Origin: Bacteroidales bacterium
GTDB taxonomy: Bacteria; Bacteroidota; Bacteroidia; Bacteroidales; VadinHA17
Assembly: GCA_021157415.1 (NCBI GenBank)
Contig: JAGGWN010000055.1
Location: forward strand, 1 to 43,497
DNA: 43,497 nucleotides
Reading direction: 5' to 3'
Positions 32,818 through 41,231 of the stretch are shown here, piece after piece. The translations under genes and the position numbers were made by a program. Within the stretch, counting starts at the first letter, position 1. Every line of letters begins with the position of its first letter. The notes under the pieces are model-generated. The model worked only from the letters and a program-made list of their open reading frames with translations. It searched no databases and was not told where the DNA came from.

Positions 32818-35276
32818 AAAATCCCCGGAATAAAATATGGACTGTTTGCAGGACAATAAAACCTTTGTTTCAACACATTTTAATACGATTGGCTAGTGTT
32901 GCGGATAAGATAATAGAGCCAGGGAAAAGACATCTTTTCTTGAAAAAAAGCATGATGCTGCCGGGAGTCTTCTTCCTGATGCTCCCACACACTGCCCTAT
33001 CTCAGATCGTTCCCGGCCAGGTTGTACAAAATAATGCCCGCCGGTACCGTGAATCTTTGTTTCTTCAGACCGACCGTGATATTTACATTCCGGGTGAAAC
33101 GGTTTGGTTTAAGGTGTACAAGCTGAATGCCTGCGATGGAACTCCCGGAAATTTTAGCCGGGTGGTCTATCTGGAGCTTTTGAACAGGTCAGGGTACCCG
33201 GTGAATCAAATCAGGATTGCAATCAATAAAGCATCTGCAGCTTCAGGTTTCAGGTTGTCAGATACGTTGAGTACAGGCAAATATCTCCTCCGGGCTTATA
33301 CCAATTGGATGAAAAACTTCAGCCAGTCGGAATTTGCCTTTAAAACCATTTCTGTTTTTAATCCCGACCAGGCGCCGGCAGATATCTACAGAGAAGATCC
33401 GGAAACAGACACCCTGTTCTTTTTCCCTGAGGACGGGCAATACATTGCCGGAACCAACACAAAAGTCAGATTTAATGCCTACAATGCCCTGCAGGACCCC
33501 CTGCCCGTTTCCGGAGCACTGGTCAACCGGGAGGGAGATACCGTCTGTGCGGTTTCCACACCGGGAAAACGACCCGGCTTTTTTTCTTTTATCCCCCGAA
33601 TCGGGGAACAATACCGGTTTATCTGTCAGGATGCCACGGGTCGCAAAACCACGGATCTTCCGGGCAAAATAGATTCAGCCGGCATCAAACTGATAGCAAA
33701 AAAAGAATACGACGAATCATTCCTGGATTTCTCCATAGTCTCTTCTCCCGCTTTGCAGGCAGGGACCTGTTATCTGTTTGTTCATAAAGGAGGGATTTAC
33801 CGATTTTTAAGAAGCATAAAACCAGCGAAAGACAAAGATTTTAATTTGGAAAAAAAACTTTTGCCGGAAGGGATATCCGAAATCATCCTGGCAGATAAGA
33901 ACGGGGCTATTCGCAGCGTCCGGCGGATTTATATTCCTCCGGAAGACAGTATCCTGATCGGGATTCGCTTTGATAAAAAAAGCTATGGCCCCAGGGAACG
34001 GGTCAGCGTAACCATCCACACCACCCGCGGAACATTCTCCCCGATAAAAGCGAATCTGACCGTAACGATTGCCAAATCAGGATTAATAAAAAACACAAGA
34101 AAAAACATCAGAGACAGAGATGCATACCAGGCATACTTTCTGGCAGGAATCACAGATACCCGGGATATAAACATCCATGATTTTCCGGATCTGCTGCCTT
34201 TCGAGCCATTCGATACGGGAGATGCCGACATCCTGAATTTGCATACCATCCATTATTATCCCGAACTGGAAAACAAGTTGATCTCCGGAAAAATCACAGA
34301 CTTCTCATCGGGACCTATGCGCCGGTCGGAAATATTTTTCTCTTACGTGGATAAAACGGCACGTTGTCGTATCTTCAGTACAGACAGCACCGGGAGTTTT
34401 TTCATTAACATCAATGAAACAGGCTCCCGCGAGCTGGTCATACAACCGTATGCATATGACATGAAAAACTATTATGTTGAACTCCGTCAGGATTTTCTGC
34501 CCGGAGCACAACATCCTCTGCCCGGATCCTATTTCCCCGATACTTCCCAACTGACAATACTGGAGAATGCTGTCCTCACCAAACAAATAAAAGATATTTT
34601 CAGCTCCGGCCGGACAGGATCGGAAAATCCGGAAAGATATCACAATTACAACTTTTACGGAGAACCTGTTCACAGGGTGGTTTTGTCAGATTATATTCCT
34701 TTGTCAGATGTAAGAGAAGTCATCAAAGAAATAGTCCCCTGGGTTTCTGTGCACAAAAGAAAAGGAAAGACTATTTTCCGAATGTACAGTGATGTTAAGG
34801 ATACTCCGTTGAGCGATCCCCTGGTACTCGTTGACGGGACCCCTTTTACCGACCTGGATCAACTGCTTAAGCTGCCCGCTTCCGGGATACAGGCTATTGA
34901 CGTGATCAATCTCCGGTATTTTTTTGGCAGTCATATTTTTAACGGGATTATTCATTTTATCACGACCAAAGGCAATCTGGAGCCGCTGGAACTGGACCCC
35001 GGCATTTTCCGGGTTGATTATCCTATACTGGACCGGCCCCGGAAAGCTCGTTTTCCGGAATATCATACTGAGACGGACCCTTCCCTTGAGCGTCCTGATT
35101 TCCGGAATACGCTTTACTGGAATCCCGACCTGGAAACCGGCGATGACGGTACCGTAACCTTTGCATTCTACACTTCTGATGAAGCGGGAGAATATACCGT
35201 GTTTGTTGAAGGGATTTCTCCGGATGGGATAACCGGAAAGACCAGATATAGACTCAACGTCATCAACAGACCCTGA
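32814..35276 (+). CDS. Large MG2/alpha-2-macroglobulin-like envelope protein with plug-like domain
   Basis: An 820-residue exported protein. Its first 46 residues precede a clear signal sequence (MMLPGVFFLMLPHTALSQ, 47-64); either the coupled ATG at 32814 or an ATG at 32952 may be used. An MG2-like macroglobulin repeat follows at 78-170 (SLFLQTDRDIYIPGETVWFK). Further beta-rich repeats and a carboxypeptidase-regulatory-like segment come next. At ~660-725 there is a TonB-plug-like module without any barrel (PLVLVDGTPFTDLDQLL; FGSHIFNGIIHFITTKGN). The C-terminal region reads DGTVTFAFYTSDEAGEYTV, as in macroglobulin-like proteins. No thioester motif (CGEQ) is seen. The 4-bp overlap with the DUF4249 gene indicates joint function. 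Role unknown; large MG2 proteins of this type are common in Bacteroidota near TonB systems. Confidence 0.8.
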   Translation: MKNPRNKIWTVCRTIKPLFQHILIRLASVADKIIEPGKRHLFLKKSMMLPGVFFLMLPHTALSQIVPGQVVQNNARRYRESLFLQTDRDIYIPGETVWFKVYKLNACDGTPGNFSRVVYLELLNRSGYPVNQIRIAINKASAASGFRLSDTLSTGKYLLRAYTNWMKNFSQSEFAFKTISVFNPDQAPADIYREDPETDTLFFFPEDGQYIAGTNTKVRFNAYNALQDPLPVSGALVNREGDTVCAVSTPGKRPGFFSFIPRIGEQYRFICQDATGRKTTDLPGKIDSAGIKLIAKKEYDESFLDFSIVSSPALQAGTCYLFVHKGGIYRFLRSIKPAKDKDFNLEKKLLPEGISEIILADKNGAIRSVRRIYIPPEDSILIGIRFDKKSYGPRERVSVTIHTTRGTFSPIKANLTVTIAKSGLIKNTRKNIRDRDAYQAYFLAGITDTRDINIHDFPDLLPFEPFDTGDADILNLHTIHYYPELENKLISGKITDFSSGPMRRSEIFFSYVDKTARCRIFSTDSTGSFFININETGSRELVIQPYAYDMKNYYVELRQDFLPGAQHPLPGSYFPDTSQLTILENAVLTKQIKDIFSSGRTGSENPERYHNYNFYGEPVHRVVLSDYIPLSDVREVIKEIVPWVSVHKRKGKTIFRMYSDVKDTPLSDPLVLVDGTPFTDLDQLLKLPASGIQAIDVINLRYFFGSHIFNGIIHFITTKGNLEPLELDPGIFRVDYPILDRPRKARFPEYHTETDPSLERPDFRNTLYWNPDLETGDDGTVTFAFYTSDEAGEYTVFVEGISPDGITGKTRYRLNVINRP

Positions 35277-35290
35277 TCTTGTCAGGGTCT
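35268..35290 (+). terminator. Hairpin over the stop codon of the MG2-like gene
   Basis: AGACCCTGA (35268-35276, including the TGA stop) pairs perfectly with TCAGGGTCT (35282-35290) across a 5-nt loop. No T-tract follows, so it is either a weak terminator or an mRNA 3'-end stabiliser. The rest of the 269-bp gap to 35545 shows only a -7-like TACCTTTA at 35478-35485 before the sulfatase gene. Confidence 0.5.
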
Positions 35291-35545
35291 GATCAGATAT
35301 TGTCGGTTATGATACGGGTAAGCACCTCCTTTTCCGGAAGATGGGCAGCATCACATGCGGGTGCTGCCAGCGGATGATCTTGGGAAACCGAACCGAAATG
35401 ATCCATACCGGACTTTGAGATTCAAAAAAATCCGGAAAATTCTGAATTCACCATGCAGGTTGAGCCATAATATTTTTTACCTTTACAACACCCATCCCAA
35501 TGATGTCATTTCGATAACCGCCTTATTATAAAATATAAAAAAACA

Positions 35546-37126
35546 ATGAAAAACCTAATGCTTTTGCTTTTACTCCCGGTTGCATTGGCCGGTTGCACAG
35601 CAAAAAAGAATACCGACACCCGTCCAAACATTGTTTTTATTCTTTCGGACGATCATGCTTATCAGGCGATCAGTGCCTATGGTTATCCCATTGGCCAACT
35701 TGCACCCACTCCCAACATTGACCGTCTGGCTAAGGAAGGGATTCTCTTTGACCGTATGTTTGTGGCCAATTCCCTTTGCGGCCCAAGCAGGGCCTCGATC
35801 ATAACAGGCAAGTTCAGCCACAAAAACGGGTTCAAAAGAAACGGCGACCGGTTTGATCCGGACCAGCCTACTTTCCCGAAGATGTTGCATGCTGCCGGCT
35901 ATCAGACGGCAGTGGTAGGAAAATGGCATCTGGCATCCCTGCCCCAAGGCTTTGATTACTGGTGTATCTTGCCGGGCCAGGGGCATTATTATAACCCCGA
36001 TTTTATTAAACAGAACGGCGATACGGTGCGTATGCATGGTTACGTCACCGATCTGATCACGGATATGGCTCTGGACTGGCTTAAGAAAAGAGACCCCGAC
36101 AAACCCTTCCTGCTGATGTACCAGCACAAAGCCCCTCACCGGGAGTGGCTGCCCTCGGAAAAATATCTCGACCTGTATCACCACGTAAAATTCCCTCTGC
36201 CGGCCACCCTCTTTGACAATCACGAAGGGATGGGTACCGCTGCACGCGAGGCAGAGATGCTTATCAGCGAAAATATGGGACTGAGCAACGACAATAAGAT
36301 CGACCCCAAGATCGTAACAGCCACCGGCCACAAGCCTTTTCTCAAATGGTATTTCAATGCCTATTATAATAACCTGGGTAGGATGACACCCGAACAGAGA
36401 GCTCATTGGGACAAAGTCTTCAAGCCTGTCAATGAAGCTTTCTTAGCAAACCCTCCTTCCGGAGATTCACTGACAAAATGGAAATACCAGCGCTATATGG
36501 AAGATTACCTTGCCTGCATCCGCTCGGTAGATGACAACGTGGGCAGGGTGCTGGATTATCTGAAAGAAACAGGCCTGGACAAAAACACCATCGTAGTGTA
36601 TACTTCGGACCAGGGATTCTATATGGGAGAACATGGCTGGTTCGACAAGCGTTTTATGTATGAAGAGTCCTTCCGTACACCGCTGCTGATAAGGTATCCC
36701 GGTATGGTTAAGGCGGGTAGCCGGAATAGCGATCTTGTGCAAAACATTGATTTCACTCCCACTTTTCTGGAACTGGCCGGCCTGAATATCCCGGAAGATA
36801 TTCAGGGAAGGTCCATCGTCCCTCTCCTGAAAGGCCTCCATCCCCAAAACTGGCGTCATGCCCTTTATTATCATTATTATGAATTCCCCGGCATACACAT
36901 GGCCAAACGACATTACGGAATCCGCACAGCCCGGTATACGTTGATACACTTCTACAATGATATTGACGAATGGGAATTATATGATCTGGAAAAGGATCCG
37001 TATGAGATGCACAATGTCATTAACGATCCGGAATATCAATCCATAAAAATTCAACTGAACCATCAGCTGGACAGTCTGATAAAGACCTACCAGGACCCCC
37101 TGGAGAAAACGGTGGTGAAAAAATAA
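35546..37126 (+). CDS. Type I (S1 family) sulfatase lipoprotein, possibly GlcNAc-6-sulfatase
   Basis: A 526-residue sulfatase. A lipoprotein signal MKNLMLLLLLPVALAGC places it on the membrane surface. The active-site signature C-x-P-S-R is LCGPSRASIITGK (C78 becomes formylglycine; R82). Metal-binding SDDH is at 34-37, and YTSDQGFYMGEHGWFDKR supplies the second metal and substrate site. A C-terminal subdomain has ELYDLEKDPYEMHNVIND, as in DUF4976-containing sulfatases. The overall pattern (PGQGHYYNPDF; HKAPHREW) resembles the N-acetylglucosamine-6-sulfatase branch, and a GH20 hexosaminidase lies 1.7 kb away. Substrate assignment is therefore plausible, not proven. It needs an anaerobic sulfatase-maturating enzyme, not in this window. 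A hairpin at 37168-37186 may end the transcript. Confidence 0.92.
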   Translation: MKNLMLLLLLPVALAGCTAKKNTDTRPNIVFILSDDHAYQAISAYGYPIGQLAPTPNIDRLAKEGILFDRMFVANSLCGPSRASIITGKFSHKNGFKRNGDRFDPDQPTFPKMLHAAGYQTAVVGKWHLASLPQGFDYWCILPGQGHYYNPDFIKQNGDTVRMHGYVTDLITDMALDWLKKRDPDKPFLLMYQHKAPHREWLPSEKYLDLYHHVKFPLPATLFDNHEGMGTAAREAEMLISENMGLSNDNKIDPKIVTATGHKPFLKWYFNAYYNNLGRMTPEQRAHWDKVFKPVNEAFLANPPSGDSLTKWKYQRYMEDYLACIRSVDDNVGRVLDYLKETGLDKNTIVVYTSDQGFYMGEHGWFDKRFMYEESFRTPLLIRYPGMVKAGSRNSDLVQNIDFTPTFLELAGLNIPEDIQGRSIVPLLKGLHPQNWRHALYYHYYEFPGIHMAKRHYGIRTARYTLIHFYNDIDEWELYDLEKDPYEMHNVINDPEYQSIKIQLNHQLDSLIKTYQDPLEKTVVKK

Positions 37127-37154
37127 AGACATTTCTTAAAACGCAATTTCTCTG

Positions 37155-37207
37155 TTACACCTTCCCCAAACTTTCTCCGAAAGTTTTGAATGCTTCACAG
37201 GGAGAGG
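37155..37207. repeat. Direct repeat copy A (about 53 bp), with internal hairpin
   Basis: Begins TTACACCTTCCCC and ends CAGGGAGAGG, and is about 85 percent identical to 37624-37677 by eye (seven mismatches and one gap). It contains the inverted repeat AAACTTTC-TCC-GAAAGTTT, which could fold as a terminator for the sulfatase gene. Copies A and B flank the small membrane-protein gene. Confidence 0.75.
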
Positions 37208-37285
37208 TTAATCCCAATCTTTCAGAAGAGCGGTTTTTTTTGTACCTTGTACCATATTATCGTATAACCAACAAAAGTAACCATC

Positions 37286-37474
37286 ATGAAAAAATTAGCA
37301 TGGGTCACAGGGATCGTCGCCGTTTTACTTATACTGGGCGGTTTGATCGATTTTTTTACCAAAGGAGCTTTTCTCGGAGTAAATCATGCCATTAATTATT
37401 TTCACGTAGCCAACAGCATGTGGCTGCTTACCATTGCCTGCCTGCTTACAGGTAATAAAACCCTAAAAGAATAG
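37286..37474 (+). CDS. Small two-helix membrane protein
   Basis: A 62-residue protein with two hydrophobic segments (VTGIVAVLLILGGLIDFF and VANSMWLLTIACLL) joined by a short loop containing FLGVNHAINYFH. The start codon ATG at 37286 begins MKKLAW, a normal small membrane-protein opening, and codon use fits the neighbours. A -7-like motif near 37240-37250 (TACCTTGT) precedes it. No function is known to me. The shorter overlapping frames in this region are not credible. It sits between two copies of a direct repeat. Confidence 0.6.
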   Translation: MKKLAWVTGIVAVLLILGGLIDFFTKGAFLGVNHAINYFHVANSMWLLTIACLLTGNKTLKE

Positions 37475-37623
37475 CCGGTATTTTTTTATCATTTCAAGCC
37501 TGCCTGCATTTTCCCATAGGAAACTTACCGGGCCGACCCAACCCGGAAGGAGAAGAAATATTCCTGAACAGGGTAAAAGACAGAATTTTTCTCCAAGGTA
37601 AAAACCACTAATGAATTTTTTTA

Positions 37624-37677
37624 TTACACCTCCCCCTAAATTTTTCCCGAAAGTTTTGACCGCTTCTCAGGGAGAGG
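37624..37677. repeat. Direct repeat copy B (about 54 bp)
   Basis: TTACACCTCCCCC...CAGGGAGAGG, paired with copy A at 37155-37207. Just upstream (37608-37620) CCACTAATGAATT resembles the start of the palindrome at 1129-1186. The 304-bp gap 37475-37778 holds this repeat and the rlmN promoter, with no gene. Confidence 0.75.
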
Positions 37678-37739
37678 GATAAGCGGCACCCCGCCGCGGA
37701 AAATTCTTTTTAGTAAAGAAAGAAACTCCTGTGTTTTTG

Positions 37740-37747
37740 TACCTTTG
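37740..37747 (+). promoter_or_regulatory. -7 promoter element of rlmN
   Basis: TACCTTTG is an exact TAnnTTTG match. Transcription would start near 37754, 25 nt before the chosen ATG at 37779. It also argues against the longer reading frame from 37731, which would begin inside the promoter. Confidence 0.65.
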
Positions 37748-37778
37748 TCCTGCCATAAAATCATTGGCAGAAAACAAG

Positions 37779-38828
37779 ATGGAACGGATGGAACGAATGA
37801 AAGAACCTCTTTTCGGAAAGACCCTGACAGAGTTGCAGGAGATCGTCCTGGCGGAAGGGTTACCCCGCTACAGTGCAGGTCAGATCGCACAGTGGCTCTA
37901 TCATAAAAAAGTGCGTACCATAGAGGGGATGACCAATCTTTCCAAAGCAGGCAGGGATAAACTGAAGCAAAAATACTCTACCGGCCTGCATGATGCCCGG
38001 AGCATGCAGGAATCTGTTGACGGAACCAGGAAATATCTGTTCCCAACCCATAACGGTCAATTCATCGAAACGGCCTATATCCCGGAAAAAAATCGTCACA
38101 CCCTCTGCATCAGCACCCAGGTAGGGTGTAAGATGGGATGCCTTTTTTGCATGACCGGTAAACAGGGCTTCCACGGTCACCTCAGTGCCGGAGAGATCCT
38201 GAATCAGGTAGTTTCGGTACCGGAAAACGAAAAACTCACCAATATTGTATATATGGGCATGGGGGAGCCGCTGGACAATCCTGATGCTGTTCTGAAAAGT
38301 ATTGAAATACTTACTTCTCCCTGGGGCTTTGCCTGGAGCCCGCGACGCATTACCGTTTCAACAATAGGTATCCTGCCGGCCATGAAAGACTTCCTGGAAA
38401 AGAGCCAGGCCCATCTGGCTGTCAGTCTTCATTCTCCTTTTGATGAGGAGCGGGCATATCTGATGCCTTTGCAAAAAAAATACCCCATCAGCCGTGTGGT
38501 CGATTTCGTAAAAAAATACGACTGGCACGGTCAGCGCCGTATCTCTTTCGAATATATCCTGTTCAGGGGCCTGAACGACACTCCGGCCCATGTAAAAGAA
38601 CTGGCCCGGCTACTCAACGGTCTGAAATGCCGTATCAACCTGATCCGTTATCATGAGATCCCCGGTGTTTCGCTCCACAGTCCTTCCTTACATGAGGTGG
38701 AGCAGTTCAGTGACCGGCTGCAGGCAAAAGGGTTGATCTCCACCATCCGCCGTTCACGCGGCCAGGATATCGCCGCAGCATGCGGACTGCTATCCACACA
38801 GGAACGGAAGAAACAAACAACCCGGTAA
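37779..38828 (+). CDS. rlmN: Dual-specificity 23S rRNA A2503 / tRNA A37 C2-methyltransferase
   Basis: A 349-residue radical-SAM enzyme that methylates C2 of adenosine 2503 in 23S rRNA and A37 in tRNAs. The N-terminal RNA-binding region reads RYSAGQIAQWLYHKKVRTIEGMTNLSK. The radical-SAM cluster is CKMGCLFC (CxxxCxxC), with MTGKQGFHGHLSAGEI following. TNIVYMGMGEPLDNPD, the SAM-binding ITVSTIGI and AVSLHSPFDEERAYLMP are all present. The C-terminal RGQDIAAACGLL holds the catalytic cysteine. ATGs at 37779, 37788 and 37797 are all possible starts; the first is chosen for its distance from the promoter. Confidence 0.96.
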   Translation: MERMERMKEPLFGKTLTELQEIVLAEGLPRYSAGQIAQWLYHKKVRTIEGMTNLSKAGRDKLKQKYSTGLHDARSMQESVDGTRKYLFPTHNGQFIETAYIPEKNRHTLCISTQVGCKMGCLFCMTGKQGFHGHLSAGEILNQVVSVPENEKLTNIVYMGMGEPLDNPDAVLKSIEILTSPWGFAWSPRRITVSTIGILPAMKDFLEKSQAHLAVSLHSPFDEERAYLMPLQKKYPISRVVDFVKKYDWHGQRRISFEYILFRGLNDTPAHVKELARLLNGLKCRINLIRYHEIPGVSLHSPSLHEVEQFSDRLQAKGLISTIRRSRGQDIAAACGLLSTQERKKQTTR

Positions 38829-38867
38829 ATACCCTACAATGGTCCGGAATGGTGTGCCGGCCCTTAG

Positions 38868-40529
38868 TTATTCATCCAGCGGCCTGTAATGCACACCCAT
38901 TACCTTCAGGTGTTGCAGGTTGGCCTCCAACCGGTTCACAAAATCATCATAATCTTTTTCTCCTGCCGGGGTCCAGTCCACTTCCGAAAGGGCACAGGCC
39001 CGCGGATAAACCATGTATTCCACATAATCGGATGTAGCCATGTATTCGGTCCATACATTTCCCTGAGCTCCCAGGATATACTTTTGTTCATCCGGTGTCA
39101 GGGCTGCGGGTATCGGTTCGTAGGAATAAACTTTTTTCAGCGGCAGAAAACCTCCTATGGCAAGCGGCTCTTTATCTTTATCTCCCTGATAATGATCAAA
39201 ATAACAATAATTCCCGGGTGTCATGATCACATCATGCTTCATCTTTGCTGCAGCGATGCCGCCCTTGATCCCCCGCCACGACATCACCGTCGCATTGGGT
39301 GCCAGGCCCCCCTCCAGGATCTCGTCCCATCCTATAATGTTACGTCCGTGGGCATTCAAGAATTTTTCAATCCTGGAAATAAAATAATTCTGCAGTTCAT
39401 GTTCATCCTTCAGTCCTTCGGCTTGGATGCGGGCCTTACACTTGGGACATTTTTCCCATCGGTCCTTCGGAGCTTCATCTCCGCCGATATGGATATATTT
39501 ACTGGGGAAAAGATCCATCACCTCCGTTAGCACATCCTCAAGAAAGGAAAAGACACTGTCATTGCCTGCACAATATATGTCTTTAAAGACACCCCAATGG
39601 GTGGCCACCTCATAAGGACCGCCGGTACATCCCAATTGCGGGTAGGAAGCCAGCGCCGCCAGCGAATGTCCCGGCATCTCTATCTCCGGGATCACGGTGA
39701 TATACAGTTTTTTGGCATGGGCTACCACCTCTTTGATATCTTCCTGGGTATAATATCCGCAGTATTCCTTGCCGTCATACTTGTTCTCTCCCTTGCTTTT
39801 CCAGTGACCTACCACCGTCTCCTTGCGGCATGAACCTATTTGTATAAGCTTCGGATATTTCTTAATCTCTATACGCCATCCCTGGTCTTCGGTCAGATGC
39901 CAGTGGAATGTATTGTATTTATACAGGGCCATTACGTCCAGATAACGTAAAATGAAGTCTTTCGGGAAGAAATGGCGTCCCACATCCAGATGCAGTCCCC
40001 GGTACGGAAAACGGGGCTGGTCTTCGATGTTTGCACACGGTACGGAGAAAGCCACCTTCTCCACTTTCGCAGTACTCTCCACCTGTGGTGGCAATAATTG
40101 TCGTAAGGTCTGTATGCCGTAAAAAATGCCCCGCGGTGTACGGGCCTTCACCTCGATAGCACGGGTCGTAATGTCGAGCAGATAACCTTCATCATTCATA
40201 CTGAGGGTCGTATCCAGCGACAGAAAAAGTGTGTTGGGTACGGAAGCGTCTTTCTCCGCTACCATCACCGGTAAGGTAAAGCCGGCAGGACGGGCCAGCA
40301 TACCGGAGAAAAACTCCCCGATATTTTGCAGTTCTCCGTTGTCGGGGTAGTACGTGATCCGTGTGTCGGAAGTGAAAAGGAAGCGGCCCCGTTGCGGCTC
40401 CAGCTTCACCGGTTTGGGAATAACAGGATAAACATTTTCCGTCACCGCAGGCTTGCCGCTATTGTTGCAGCCGGCCAGCACTACGGAAACAATGAAAACA
40501 AAAGTCATGAATAAAACATTCTTTTTCAT
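38868..40529 (-). CDS. GH20 beta-N-acetylhexosaminidase lipoprotein
   Basis: A 553-residue exo-hexosaminidase that removes terminal GlcNAc or GalNAc. The lipoprotein signal ends at C21 (SVVLAGCNN). The N-terminal GH20b domain (VIPKPVKLEPQRGRFLF) covers ~34-165. The GH20 TIM barrel follows: PRFPYRGLHLDVGRHFF, YNTFHWHLTEDQGWRIEIK, PEIEMPGHSLAAL, catalytic pair D351-E352 in HIGGDEAPK, and a CPKCKARIQAEG zinc-ribbon-like insertion just after it. The end of the barrel is GAQGNVWTEYMATSDYVEYM. It is surface-attached by its lipid anchor. With the nearby sulfatase it could degrade sulfated mucin- or glycosaminoglycan-type glycans. Convergent with rlmN. Confidence 0.95.
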   Translation of the reverse strand: MKKNVLFMTFVFIVSVVLAGCNNSGKPAVTENVYPVIPKPVKLEPQRGRFLFTSDTRITYYPDNGELQNIGEFFSGMLARPAGFTLPVMVAEKDASVPNTLFLSLDTTLSMNDEGYLLDITTRAIEVKARTPRGIFYGIQTLRQLLPPQVESTAKVEKVAFSVPCANIEDQPRFPYRGLHLDVGRHFFPKDFILRYLDVMALYKYNTFHWHLTEDQGWRIEIKKYPKLIQIGSCRKETVVGHWKSKGENKYDGKEYCGYYTQEDIKEVVAHAKKLYITVIPEIEMPGHSLAALASYPQLGCTGGPYEVATHWGVFKDIYCAGNDSVFSFLEDVLTEVMDLFPSKYIHIGGDEAPKDRWEKCPKCKARIQAEGLKDEHELQNYFISRIEKFLNAHGRNIIGWDEILEGGLAPNATVMSWRGIKGGIAAAKMKHDVIMTPGNYCYFDHYQGDKDKEPLAIGGFLPLKKVYSYEPIPAALTPDEQKYILGAQGNVWTEYMATSDYVEYMVYPRACALSEVDWTPAGEKDYDDFVNRLEANLQHLKVMGVHYRPLDE

Positions 40530-40767
40530 CTTGGTCGGTTTTTAAGGTTAGGATTCTGAAGGGCTAAAATAAGAATTTTTTATGAGGGAACAATCCTGCC
40601 TCTTTCCGGAATCATTTATTATTCTTTCCCCTGGTTATGGATTGCGTAGATTCTTTTTCAATTAGCCAGATTTATAAAAAATATCCTTGTTTACCTAATC
40701 TTCACCCATTAAGGCACATGATCCGCTACCGGGAGCGAACAATCGGCACTTTGAACTATTTGTTTCC

Positions 40768-40838
40768 ACCAAATGATTATTAATATTATTATTTGGTGCT
40801 ACTAAACATTACTTACATCTTTTATTTGGTATCACCAA
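40768..40838. promoter_or_regulatory. Operator-like ATTTGGT/ACCAAAT repeats upstream of GH20 gene
   Basis: ACCAAAT (40768-40774) is inverted against ATTTGGT (40791-40797). A second ATTTGGT at 40824-40830 is 33 bp on and immediately part of TTGGT-ATC-ACCAA (40826-40838). Three half sites within 71 bp, 240-310 bp upstream of the hexosaminidase start, fit regulator binding. The region 40530-40930 shows nothing else clear. Confidence 0.35.
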
Positions 40839-40933
40839 TTCGACAATACTCTGCCAAAGAAAAATTTATTATTCATGATCACAAGGATATCGAAAAAATG
40901 ATAAAGACAATGAATCAGGAACATAAAACAAAA

Positions 40934-40953
40934 ACCCCTGCCTAAGCAGGGGT
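40934..40953 (-). terminator. Minus-strand intrinsic terminator with no gene assigned
   Basis: ACCCCTGC-CTAA-GCAGGGGT is a perfect 8-bp stem with a 4-nt loop. On the minus strand it is followed by TTTTTGTTTT (complement of 40924-40933). On the plus strand no T-tract follows. It should therefore end a minus-strand transcript coming from 40955-41200. Confidence 0.75.
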
Positions 40954-41140
40954 ATAGGATACATGTCTTTGGAAACACCCTCTCTTTTTATCATCACGTT
41001 ATTGTTTCCGTCACTCGCCCTTTCGGCCAATGTAGTCTCTTCCGTCTTCCTTTTTGCCTTCTGCCTTATTACATTTGTCATCTCCATGCTCTCATCATCG
41101 CATCATCACTTTCCTATAAGTTTTCAACACCCCTCCCTTT
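40934..41140 (-). other. Candidate small minus-strand transcription unit (RNA or short protein)
   Basis: The terminator at 40934-40953 implies a transcript from about 41140. The minus strand here is strikingly purine-rich (GATGATGAGAGCATGGAGAT and similar) and contains a frame from 41087 (MEMTNVIRQKAKRKTEETTL...) that runs through the terminator hairpin, which argues against it being a gene. The opposite frame at 40963-41151 encodes a signal-peptide-like, serine-rich string with no start signals; it is probably a shadow of the purine bias. A small RNA is the simpler reading, but no promoter was found. Confidence 0.25.
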
Positions 41141-41231
41141 TCCTTTCGTGAAAGAGATACAGAAGAAAAGTTGTCTGATTTGTTAATAACTTCGTTTTTA
41201 CCGAAAAATTTTTTCTTTTATCATTGCAACT

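Noticed and set aside
35568-36406. Long minus-strand frame inside the sulfatase gene
   Set aside because: It is a shadow of the strongly coding plus strand and has no domain.
37186-37395. 69-residue plus-strand frame overlapping the small membrane protein
   Set aside because: It begins inside the direct repeat and lacks any protein-like pattern; the overlapping 62-residue frame is clearly better.
40963-41151. 62-residue plus-strand frame with signal-peptide look
   Set aside because: It is the complement of a purine-rich minus strand, has no start signal, and its hydrophobic look is explained by pyrimidine bias.
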